Shown here in pieces: positions 27,568 through 36,636 of a stretch of 64,000 nt of DNA. The position numbers and the translations under genes are program-made. The notes below the pieces were generated by a model. The model searched no databases. It worked only from the letters and a program-made list of their open reading frames with translations, and was not told the origin of the DNA. The DNA is from Aphrophora alni (taxonomy: Eukaryota; Arthropoda; Insecta; Hemiptera; Aphrophoridae). The stretch covers positions 1,994,835-2,058,834 of the forward strand of contig OY740768.1 in NCBI GenBank assembly GCA_963513935.1, in the 5' to 3' direction. The number at the start of each line of letters is the position of its first letter. Within the stretch, counting starts at the first letter, position 1.

Positions 27568-27630
27568 GGCTTGAAAGTATCAATATTGTGTTTTTAACTC
27601 TTTTCGGAGATTTGTAGTTATTTTTGAAAC
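27568..27630 (+). repeat. Short direct repeat, left copy
   Basis: 'ggcttgaaagtat' plus about 45 further similar bases recur in the same orientation at 28803-28860. The pair brackets the MITE and large inverted repeat between them. Confidence 0.6.
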
Positions 27631-27705
27631 GTTAAATTACAATCAAAAGTAGGCTAACTTCAAAAATTTCAAACCTAAAGATAGAGGTCAAAAAGTGAAA
27701 ACCAC

Positions 27706-27842
27706 ACTACATAGAATAAAACTCGAACATAATATCTCACAAAAATTACGTTTACTTAATCAAACGCGTTTCAACGTCAACCTCAGAGTTACAATAACTA
27801 AACTATAACTTGTGTTCGAGTTTTAATCTATCTAATATTATA
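27706..27842 (-). mobile_element. MITE family B, inverted copy
   Basis: 'atagaataaaactcgaaca' at 27711 and 'tgttcgagttttaatcta' at 27813 form the TIRs. The interior reads 'tacttaatcaaacgcgtttc', the reverse complement of the 8978-kb-side copy at about 8968-8990. The CTGAGGA core is changed to CTGAGGT and stem II is shortened, so this copy looks decayed. Confidence 0.75.
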
Positions 27843-27882
27843 TTTCATACATATTTGTTTTCGCCATTCCGACTACTGATTA

Positions 27883-28297
27883 ATAATTAAATATATTATA
27901 AGACTTACCGTCACAATAGTCTAGTTTGTCTGTAGTTATCTCACTACGGCCGTTTCGGCTATTCAGCCATTTTCAAGTGTTATGCGGGTATTACCGTTGT
28001 CTTAGTTTAAAATAGAAATTACGAACACACGACACATAACAAATTATGATTTAATGGATGTTAAGAGTACGCGTTGTGACAGTGGGCCTACTACATCATG
28101 TTTTAAATGTTTTTAAATGTTTAAAGAACTTGTGTGTTTGTTATGTGTCGTGTGTTCGTAATTTCTATTTTAAACTAAGACAACGGTAATACCCGCATAA
28201 CACTTGAAAATGGCTGAATAGCCGAAACGGCCGTAGTGAGATAACTACAGACAAACTAGACTATTGTGACGGTAAGTCTTATAATATATTTAATTAT
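27883..28297. repeat. Perfect or near-perfect 161-bp inverted repeat with 93-bp spacer
   Basis: Arms 27883-28043 and 28137-28297 are reverse complements; I found no mismatch on reading through. Each arm carries 'gaatagccgaaacggccg', i.e. a hairpin TTGAAAA-T-GGCTGAATAGCC-GAA-ACGGCCGT flanked by CAC/GTG. The spacer contains a repeated 'tttttaaatgttt'-like word. No ORF is present. It may be a non-autonomous element with inverted terminal arms, similar in layout to the inverted pseudo-LTRs of Penelope-like elements, but no reverse transcriptase or GIY-YIG domain is visible. Confidence 0.95.
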
Positions 28298-29869
28298 ATT
28301 TCAACTCAAGATCAATATTTATTTTTTTAAACAACACTACTTTATTGTTTATTAAATTCCTCAAAATTAGCTGTAACGAATTTACATCAGTGAAAAGTAA
28401 TCAACAAGAAAATTAGCGTTATACAATAAATATAAAAATGTATTATATTTTCTCCTTTAAAAGTGTAACAATTTAGTAATTAGTTGTGACTTTACATTTG
28501 TATCTATAACGCTATTTATGATCATGGTATACTTTTACAATGTTTATATTATAAATACCCGATGTATATTTTAAATGTTGTATTTATTTTGAAAGGGTTG
28601 TGTGAAAAAGAGGACTTGATGGCCCTATCCTCGTCCCAAATTAAATCTATCATTTCCGTCTTCTCTTTAGCTGGGTTATTTGTTCTTTTTGATTCATGTA
28701 AAATAACATATTTTCAGCATACTTTAGTAATTGTGTATTTATGTATTTCAAGTAAATTGTACAGAAAGTTTGCTATTTTATAGTTAAATAATTTTTTAAG
28801 AAGGCTTGAAAGTATCCACGTAGTGTTTCTAACTCTTCTCGGCGTTTGATATTTCTACGAAAAAAATATACTCAAATGCAGTCATTATCTACGATAGTAT
28901 TGATTTCTCTAGAGTCTAGAGGCTAGTGTTTACCCTAGATTTGTATAAAGTTCCAGATTTAATCAACATGGTAGCTCTAAAAATTATGGTGTTGACACAG
29001 CATCGTAAGAAAACTAGGAAACATGTGATTGTAATGAATTAATGAAGGCTATAATTAAGTAAGACAATGGAAACTCGATTCTTATATTGCTCTACTGAAT
29101 TATTATTATTGGGTTTAGAAATTAATAACTAGAATGACTGCAAAGACAATTAGCTTATTTATAAATTGGAGGTTTTTAAAATTGTCAGAAGTTACATATA
29201 ATCAGAGAGAATTTATCTTTATTAATGTAAAAGACGGTGGTAATAGGTTCTTGGGTAATGTATGCACTCTTTCATCAATCTTTCTTGGGTAAATCAATCT
29301 TAATACATTGCAAAAGTAAACATATAATGAACTGGAAGCAAGTTGACTTACAGCAATAGTTGATGAAGCAATGCGGAGATTTTATCCTAACGTTTTGATT
29401 GCTGAATTGCAGCTTTTTACGGTGTGAAAGAACTTTAGCTGTCGCTATTTATTTTAAAATTTCAGGTTTATATTTAAAAGTGAATATAAAGATATCTTTT
29501 CGAAATGTCGAAATCGGTCTTGACTATGTAGATGAAATGTTGGTAACATGTGAATTGTTACTACATATATAAGTGAAAAGTAAAATAAAATTATGTCAAA
29601 GACATTTTTACTCATATCATGAATTAGTTATTTTGATGATATGTTAAATTATATATATTTTTAACTTAACATTTTTGCATGGAGGAGAGTTTTTTTTGCA
29701 CAGTTCATTATTTTAAATTAGTGAGGAGATATAGATTTTTAGTTGTACGTTTCTGCAAATGTAACTCGACCAATAGAATATAGAATGTGTAAGACAATCA
29801 CTTACTATGTTTCAATCACAGTTCCAAGACGTGAATAAATGAATAAAACAATAAATTTCCACAATGAAG
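28298..29869. other. AT-rich stretch, nothing recognised apart from a short repeat
   Basis: Contains the right copy of the short direct repeat (28803-28860). The 73-codon frame at 28562-28783 is not recognisable. Confidence 0.45.
28803..28860 (+). repeat. Short direct repeat, right copy
   Basis: Partner of 27568-27630, sharing 'ggcttgaaagtat', 'tctaactctt' and 'tcgg' in order. Confidence 0.6.
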
Positions 29870-30433
29870 ACTTGGTGGCTTACACATCTCCTTGCTGAAG
29901 TGTTCATATAGTTTCTGTTCTTTCAACAATTGTTTGTTAATACACTTTAACTTTGTGAGGATTAGACAATGCTCTGTTAGAATATCTCCTCTTCTGGAGT
30001 ACTTTACAACCCTTTGATTAAGGTTCCAGTATTTCACACTTGCAAAGTACAAGTAGTGCATTTCAATATAATGACTGTACAGTCTGCATTCTCAACATCC
30101 ATGACATTCAGAAACTTCAGATGTTTCTTGATAGATTCAAGTTAAGTATTATTTACGTCTAATAAGTGACAACAAACCAAAAGAGTTTTTGATCATTCTA
30201 GGACTGTAATGGCTGTCCTCGTGAGCCATCTCTCCAGTTGTTAATGTTTTCAACCTCAACCAAGTTCTCTTGATGATTCTTGTTACAGTTTCGTTTATGC
30301 CACAAGGAGGTTTTGTAACAAATAGTAGATTGTGGATTCCTTTATTTGTCATTTCATCAGCATTCTTATTCCTCTCGTATTCTCTATAACTATGTCTTAC
30401 ACCCAACACAATACTGCCTGGTGTAGAGTCCAT
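29870..30433 (-). pseudogene. Remnant of non-LTR retrotransposon ORF2 C-terminus (RNase H end and tail)
   Basis: A 94-codon ATG-initiated frame (30433 to 30149) contains RHSYREYERNKNADEMTNKG (residues 13-32). This aligns with the GHSGxxGNExADELAxxG end of RNase H in LINE ORF2 proteins. It continues with GINETVTRIIKRTWLRLKTL and MIKNSFGLLSLIRRK, which resemble the post-RNase H linker and the 'TK.LL.LSR' segment of such proteins. After stops, the neighbouring frame gives HLKFLNVMDVENADC (about 30072-30122) and STPEEEI (about 29985), matching the usual HLxxxGxxxxxxC and late Glu-rich parts. A second frame (30061-29816) lies downstream. Several stops and a frameshift make this a dead copy; reverse transcriptase and endonuclease are absent. 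The GHSG His is kept but the preceding Pro-Gly is lost. Confidence 0.6.
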
Positions 30434-31494
30434 AGTTTAACTAAGTTCTAGTAACACTACCACACAAGTAGCAAAGTATTTGTGTGAGATTACAGTAATT
30501 GTAACTGCCTAGCTGTGATAATAATATGCTCTAGTCATATGTTCTCTCCAGACATAGTTGAACAAATCTCTAAGAAGAGAACACAACACAGAGAGAAATA
30601 TCAGAGTCGGTAAATAAGCCTTGCAAGTATAACGACGAACTCAGAGACTTGTATGGTTGGTAATGAAAAAGTGCAATGATCATAGTTCATAATAAAGAAA
30701 TGCAACAAAATGCAAACAAGTAAAACAAAGTTCAAACAGGGGTGACATTACAATTATATTTATTTATCTCTCAATTATTTACCCTTTGTTTGTTCTGTAA
30801 TGAGGTTTCTTTGATGTAATAATGACAGCAGGTAATTACTGTATGTTTATTTAATATATTTGGATTATATTAAATGTTGTTAATTTAGTGTATTGTTTTA
30901 ACAATCAATTAATTTCAACATTGTAGAGTAAATATTTACTGACGCCTCATTAAAAATTTTATTCTGGTTGGAATATTTATTAAATAAAAACCAATACAAG
31001 CATGACTATGAAAAGCATTTTGTTTTGTTATTTGTGCAAAATATTTTCGATTTTCTTTCTATTTCTTGTTTTTTACATTTTTGAGCTAATATATACTTAG
31101 GCATGATAGTTACTTATTACTTTTCAAATTTAAAAGTGTTTAATATTTTCACGTGATTTTTTATTACAGATAGTATGAGTAGGACTTCTATTTTCCTTTG
31201 TCCCTCATTCTTTCTAAATGATAGATTTTACGTTGCTAAATAATTATCTTAACAATCTTTACGGAATTTTCTTTTTAAATGAATAAGTATAACTTGTCTA
31301 ACTCATTTCAAATGCAAGATAGTGTTGGGAAGACATAATTGGGCTTGCCAATCTGTAAATTATTTATTCAAGTTTTATGATTTCTCTTGTGTTTTTAGAT
31401 TTTTGTGGTAGGCTACAAAATAAATAAATATTTTCTAAAATATCGCAGGAAAATAAAATTTAAATAGATTGAAAACTACATAATTTTTTTATAA
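30434..31494. other. AT-rich stretch, nothing recognised
   Basis: No upstream part of the LINE ORF and no other gene could be recognised. Confidence 0.45.
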
Positions 31495-31690
31495 TCAGGA
31501 ATACCCCCTGATGCCTACCATTTGGCAATCCCGAAGGACCCTAGCTGGATTTCTACATCTTGTAGTCTTTAGTTACATCCCTCTCTCTCGTCTTTCCTAT
31601 CAGAGTAGCACTTCTCTCTTGACCAACTCTTATTATGTTTAGACACTCACAGTATTAGGGTATTTGAGGGCTAAGGACTTTTTATTTTAC
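31495..31690 (-). repeat. Dispersed repeat family C, inverted copy
   Basis: The reverse complement contains 'aagagttggtcaagagag', 'ctgataggaaag', 'atccagctagg' and 'ggattgcca', matching 10915-11100 and 47310-47470 in order. The copy ends about 20 bp before the gypsy insertion. Confidence 0.6.
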
Positions 31691-31713
31691 CTCCTTTCTT
31701 TCTTTATATATAT

Positions 31714-32997
31714 TATAACCTTTATTATTTATTTTTAATTAATTACTTTGATTAAAACACAACTACGTTATCATATTTAAAATTATTTATTCTTTAAAAT
31801 ACAATTTGCACCTAAAGTTGGGTGCCAATATAATATAACAGTTGAATTAATTAAATCTTCAAATTATTTGATGCATATATGAGTATTCAAATTTATTCAT
31901 CTTATCAATAAATCTCATCCATTCAACTTAAACTAGACATAAACATTTATAACACAATGAAATACTTAATTCTAGAACATAGCAATTTTATTATTATTAT
32001 TAGGTGCATCAAAATCGTATCATTAATTGTAATTTTAATTTAGTCTTTATAATTTAATATCTCAATTGCTTTATTGATTTATTGGGCGCCAGGTATAATT
32101 TACCAATTATATAATGAAGTTACTTTGATTGCTCTTTGAAAATTTAAGTTTAAATGGCTCTCGGCCTAGCTCAGATTTTATTTAAATTGGGGCGTGGTTT
32201 CTTTGGTAACCTGAAGTAAAAACTACAATAACTAATCAGATAACTTATCGTGGTTCAGTAGCATGGAATGATGTCTTCTTGGAGTTTTTACAGGTGAGAT
32301 GATCCCTCGAACTTATGGCAGATATCACAAGAAACTTAATCCAATTTATAGGCACTTTGACGATCTCGAAGCTTGAACTACCTCACTCTGTTGCTTGAAT
32401 TCTTAGTCAATTAATCAAACTCTTCTTTAACTTTACGATGATTTTAATATAATTCGATGACTTAAAACTTTTCTTCAACTCTACGACGATTTGGCGAACT
32501 TCGCCCTGTGCCTAGTTCCTCTCCCTTGCGACGCTCGTTCTTCACTGCTTTTTTTGATTTTTGAATTCTTACGCAGAGTTTTCCCGTTTTACCCCTTCTT
32601 CGCTTATTTCTGGATGACGCTTCTTTTTGGTTGGTTGGATTTGATTTTTCAAACTCTAACCGTCTTTCAAAGTTCGTTAAATCTTGTTTCTTAGCTGAGT
32701 TCAACGTACCTCTGCCTAGTTTTTTGTCTCTTTTTCCTTTGTTAACTTGGGCGTACACAAACTTTCTAATTTCCCATGTTGTCACATTACATAACTCAAC
32801 TCTTCCTATTTAATTTGTCACGCTGCCCTCGCCCTTTCAATAATTTTGTAGTTTCGAAGTATTGTTTCCTTAGAAATCCTTTAACAAAATTTATTATGTG
32901 TTGGAGTGACGTTTATGTTTGACATTTATTTCTAACTGACAAGGTTTAAACATTTTGAATTGGACAAAGCTTTTACTTAGGGCTTCTCAACGTTACA
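31714..32997 (-). repeat. 3' LTR of the gypsy element
   Basis: 1284 bp, near-identical to 38441-39721. The only difference I noticed is 'ccaatataatataacag' here versus 'ccaatatataacag' in the other LTR. Directly after its element-side edge (minus strand, above 32997) I see no clear polypurine tract; the adjoining bases read cttgggactta. Confidence 0.95.
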
Positions 32998-33360
32998 TAA
33001 GTCCCAAGAAATTTTATGTTAATTGCATAATTAATGATAAAATTTGCTTTTGATACACCTTTACACTAAACTTATTTTAATAATACACATATACATATCG
33101 TAACATGGACTTTATGACCTACTCTTACTCTCATTTAAAAACCCACTAGAATTACTGTCCCTTTAAATGACTTTATGACCTAAACTGCGGTCAACCTTTT
33201 TTCTTAACAATGGCATTGTCTAGAATCCCACGTCAACAAACCCTTCTTGTAAACCCCAATTAACATTGTTCCCTTGACCCTCTTCAACTGTAGGACATGT
33301 GTTTGTTTACATTTTATTTTACAGTTAAATTCATTTATTTTTGTTTACTTAACTCTCTAA
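32998..33360 (-). other. Gypsy 3' noncoding segment between pol and 3' LTR
   Basis: 363 bp between the pol stop and the LTR. There is no ORF and no recognisable envelope remnant. The expected polypurine tract next to the LTR is not obvious. Confidence 0.7.
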
Positions 33361-36300
33361 TTAATTATGAAACCTTTTTAATAATCTACAATTAAATATA
33401 CCTCGGATGTGAGTTTTATTATTTTTAATACTAGCTAACTTATAAGTAGTTTTTCCTATCTTAGAGATTACGGTGTATGGTCCTTCATATAGTTCACAGA
33501 ACTTGTGATATCGTTTTTCAATTGTGCTTGACGGAATACAAGCTCTTACTAGTACTAAATCATTTATCTGATATTCGGTTGGTGGATGCAGTTCATTGAA
33601 CTTCTTAGCGAATTTTTCCCTTTTATTTTTAATTCGTAAGTATATTTCTCCGTGGTCAATGTCGTTTGTTTCTGTGTTGCCTGGATTAATTAAATATTTT
33701 TTCCAAATTCGTGTCGGACGTGTATTAAATTGTACTTCTAATGGTGTTGACTCAATTGTATCATGGTATGATTCGTTCATGAAACTTTCCACAGTTTCAA
33801 GTAGCCTTCCCCATTCTTGGTGATTGTCAGGTAACAGGATCCTGAAAAGTTGACCTAGATTTCGCATTACTCTCTCCGCCAAGTTGCTTTGTGGATTTCG
33901 TATTGCAACGGTTCTTTGTCTAATTCCCAGTTCTTGTAACCCTTCTGTCCATTTTTTGGATGTAAATTGTGTACCATTATCCGAAAGTATGTATTTTGGT
34001 AATTGGACTTCTTTAATGTATTTCCTGATTTGATTTAATGTTGTTACGGTTGTTGTGTTTTTTACCTTATACAATTTTGTGTATTTAGAAAATGCGTCAA
34101 TCACTACTAAGATGTACCTTGACCCGTAGACTGACCGAGGCAATGGTCCGTAATAGTCTACACACACTAGTTCACCCTTACCTTTTGGTATAATAGGCGT
34201 AAGTTCTGCGTTTCTACCTTTGTTGTCATGTTTACACTTTTGACATCGTAAACATTTAATTATTATATCCCTGACCTTTTTAGCGACTTTGTCTCCCGTG
34301 AAATCTTCCTTAAAATTATGGTAACATTTGCTTATTCCTATATGTCCGCAAATTTCATGAATTTCCTTAATTAATACTTCAATGAATTTTTCTGGAATCA
34401 TTAATTTCCACATTCCTCTTTCCTTGCGAAATAATTTTTTTTCAAACAATTTATAACATTCTAAAATTTTTGGATCATTTTCTTCTAATTTACCTACTAT
34501 ATTCCTAAATTTTGTATCCTTCTTCTGTAAAACTTCTATATTTTGTAACTGTTCGCCCACTTCTGGATTAAACTTCTGTAACACTAATTGGATTTGTACA
34601 AGTCGGTCCTCCCCATTTTCTTGTGAACATTCTCCATCCTCTGGGAATCTGCTCAATGTATCTGCAACAATATTTTCTTTTCCCTTGCAGTGTCGAATTT
34701 GGATGTTATACTCCTGAATTAATAAGATCCACCTCGTCATTCTAGCGTTAAGTAGTTTGCATTGGTTAATGAAAGTGATCGCCTTATTGTCAGTTATAAC
34801 GGTTATTTTTCTCCCTAATAAATAATTCCTAAATTTCCTTAATCCTAATACTACACTATACAATTCCTTTTCGGCAGTGCTATAAAATCTCTCAGCCCCT
34901 TTAAATGTTCTGCTTGTAAATCCTACTACAGCAATGTTATTCTGGTCATCGAGTTGGTACAGTTGTGCTCCTGACGCAATATCGGACGCATCTGTCTGTA
35001 AGTAAAACATCTTTTCCATATTTGGGTGCTTTAACGTTACAGCCTCAATAAATTCCTCCTTTACAGCTAAAAAACTCTGGTTAATACTATTTGTCCATTT
35101 AAATTTTGTTCCTTTCTTCAGTAGTCCTTGTAATGGAGCTGTTGTTTGTGCGTAATTTTTTGAAAACCGGTGGTAGAAATTTGTTAATCCTAAAAAGCTT
35201 TTTAATTGTTTTGGTGTCTTAGGACGCGGAAAATTTTGAATTGCCATCATTTTTTGCTCTTGCGGTTTGATACCATCTGTGGTGATAACAAAACCTAGAT
35301 AATCTATTTCTTTCCTGCAGAACATAGATTTCTCAAAATTTACTGTTAAGTTGGCGTCTTGAAATACCTTTAATATTTTTTCTAATTGGTCCACATGATC
35401 TTCCCAGTTTTGCGAAATACATAAACAGTCGTCCACATACATAATTAAATTCCTTTTAACTTCTTCCGTCAGAATTGAGTCCAAACCTCGCGTTAAACTT
35501 GCTAAGCTTGTGCTCAACCCAAACGGAACGGTTTTGTACCTGTAGCACAATCCTTTGTACAGAAATGCCGTGAAATCCTTGCAATCTTCGTGCAACGGGA
35601 TTTGCCAAAAACTGCTAGTTAGGTCTAAACTACTCATCCAACTGATCTTCTTACCGATTGTCAATAACTCTTGGATTGGTCGAATCCCTTCGTAATCCGG
35701 TATGGTTCTCGCATTTATAGTCCTGGCGTCTAAACAGATCCTTACGCTCCCATCTTTCTTACATACAGGTACTATAGGATTAATGTATGCGCTGTTTGCT
35801 CTCTCGATGATCCCATAACTTAGCATTCTCTGAATCTCTGCATCAACGGCTTCTCTAAACTTAGTTGCTACTGGCCAACTCCTCTGACAGTATGGTGTTC
35901 TATCAGTTACTTGAAATTTATGGTAATAAGTTGAAATTAATCCTGGTTTTTTGCTGAAAACTGTTTTATATTTATTAAATATGCTGTATAACCGCTGCCT
36001 ATTCTCAAGTGGTACATGTTCCAAATTGCTTATTTTGTTTATATCAAATTCATATTTATCCTCTTCAATTTGTAGGCAATTATTCAAACTTTCAATATTA
36101 ACTTCTGACGAATCCTCGAATTTAATTTCCTTTCTACCAACTCCATAGTTTAATTTATTTCCTATTTCTAACTTATTATTAATAAAATTGACGATTGCAT
36201 GATTTCTTGATAAAAACTCTAACCCAAGTATACAATCTCGAATTAGTTCTGGTACTATTATAAAATGCACGGCGATTAATTCTGTTCCTAACTTAACTTT

Positions 36301-36630
36301 AATGAAAATTTGTTTTTTAACACTTTTGGAACGCAGACCTAATGCTCCAATAACTTTTACTCCTGCTACCGGTAATTCTTCAAAAACTCCTAAATTTAAT
36401 TTATTTGTGTTGTAGAAAGATTCAGATATCGAATTTACCTCACAACCTGTATCGATTAACGCTCTGACCTGTACACACTCATTAAAAACTAACTTAATTT
36501 CTGGACATTTATTAATGTCATTAATTATATCGCTTGTGTCGTGATTGTCCTCTAAATAATCTTTTAAATCGGTGAATAAGGTATTTATGGTTGCCTTGTT
36601 CTTATCCGCTAGGTCTACATTCCATTCCAA
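33361..36630 (-). CDS. pol: Gypsy Pol polyprotein: protease, reverse transcriptase, RNase H, integrase
   Basis: 1089 codons from the TTG at 36628-36630 (used only for numbering) to the stop at 33361. The frame is the same as gag, with one UGA and one AAG codon between, so Pol is probably made by readthrough as a Gag-Pol fusion; there is no ATG at its start. Domains: aspartic protease with LIDTG at 58-62 and ILGLEFL at 134-140; reverse transcriptase about 240-440 with the first catalytic Asp in SSLDLTSSFW (336) and YVDD at 398-401; RNase H with D547, E588, D614 and D657; integrase zinc finger H758-x4-H763-x29-C793-x2-C796; catalytic D825, D884, E919; GPY/F module near 1050-1060 (EGPYTVISKIGKTTYKL). 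All key residues are present. The product copies element RNA into DNA in particles and inserts it in the nucleus. No chromodomain is present. It is full-length for the family and unbroken. Confidence 0.97.
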   Translation of the reverse strand: MEWNVDLADKNKATINTLFTDLKDYLEDNHDTSDIINDINKCPEIKLVFNECVQVRALIDTGCEVNSISESFYNTNKLNLGVFEELPVAGVKVIGALGLRSKSVKKQIFIKVKLGTELIAVHFIIVPELIRDCILGLEFLSRNHAIVNFINNKLEIGNKLNYGVGRKEIKFEDSSEVNIESLNNCLQIEEDKYEFDINKISNLEHVPLENRQRLYSIFNKYKTVFSKKPGLISTYYHKFQVTDRTPYCQRSWPVATKFREAVDAEIQRMLSYGIIERANSAYINPIVPVCKKDGSVRICLDARTINARTIPDYEGIRPIQELLTIGKKISWMSSLDLTSSFWQIPLHEDCKDFTAFLYKGLCYRYKTVPFGLSTSLASLTRGLDSILTEEVKRNLIMYVDDCLCISQNWEDHVDQLEKILKVFQDANLTVNFEKSMFCRKEIDYLGFVITTDGIKPQEQKMMAIQNFPRPKTPKQLKSFLGLTNFYHRFSKNYAQTTAPLQGLLKKGTKFKWTNSINQSFLAVKEEFIEAVTLKHPNMEKMFYLQTDASDIASGAQLYQLDDQNNIAVVGFTSRTFKGAERFYSTAEKELYSVVLGLRKFRNYLLGRKITVITDNKAITFINQCKLLNARMTRWILLIQEYNIQIRHCKGKENIVADTLSRFPEDGECSQENGEDRLVQIQLVLQKFNPEVGEQLQNIEVLQKKDTKFRNIVGKLEENDPKILECYKLFEKKLFRKERGMWKLMIPEKFIEVLIKEIHEICGHIGISKCYHNFKEDFTGDKVAKKVRDIIIKCLRCQKCKHDNKGRNAELTPIIPKGKGELVCVDYYGPLPRSVYGSRYILVVIDAFSKYTKLYKVKNTTTVTTLNQIRKYIKEVQLPKYILSDNGTQFTSKKWTEGLQELGIRQRTVAIRNPQSNLAERVMRNLGQLFRILLPDNHQEWGRLLETVESFMNESYHDTIESTPLEVQFNTRPTRIWKKYLINPGNTETNDIDHGEIYLRIKNKREKFAKKFNELHPPTEYQINDLVLVRACIPSSTIEKRYHKFCELYEGPYTVISKIGKTTYKLASIKNNKTHIRGIFNCRLLKRFHN

Positions 36631-36633
36631 CTT

Positions 36634-36636
36634 TCA
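36634..36636 (-). promoter_or_regulatory. In-frame UGA between gag and pol (probable readthrough site)
   Basis: The codons run CAA AAG TGA AAG TTG on the minus strand, with gag and pol in one frame across the stop. Most Ty3/gypsy elements use a frameshift or a single ORF; stop suppression is the gammaretroviral solution. No downstream pseudoknot was evident by eye. An alternative is a recent nonsense mutation in a formerly continuous ORF. Confidence 0.75.

Noticed and set aside
32462..32785. LTR open frame as a separate gene
   Set aside because: No ATG in the frame; it begins at GTG. Kept only as a low-interest observation.
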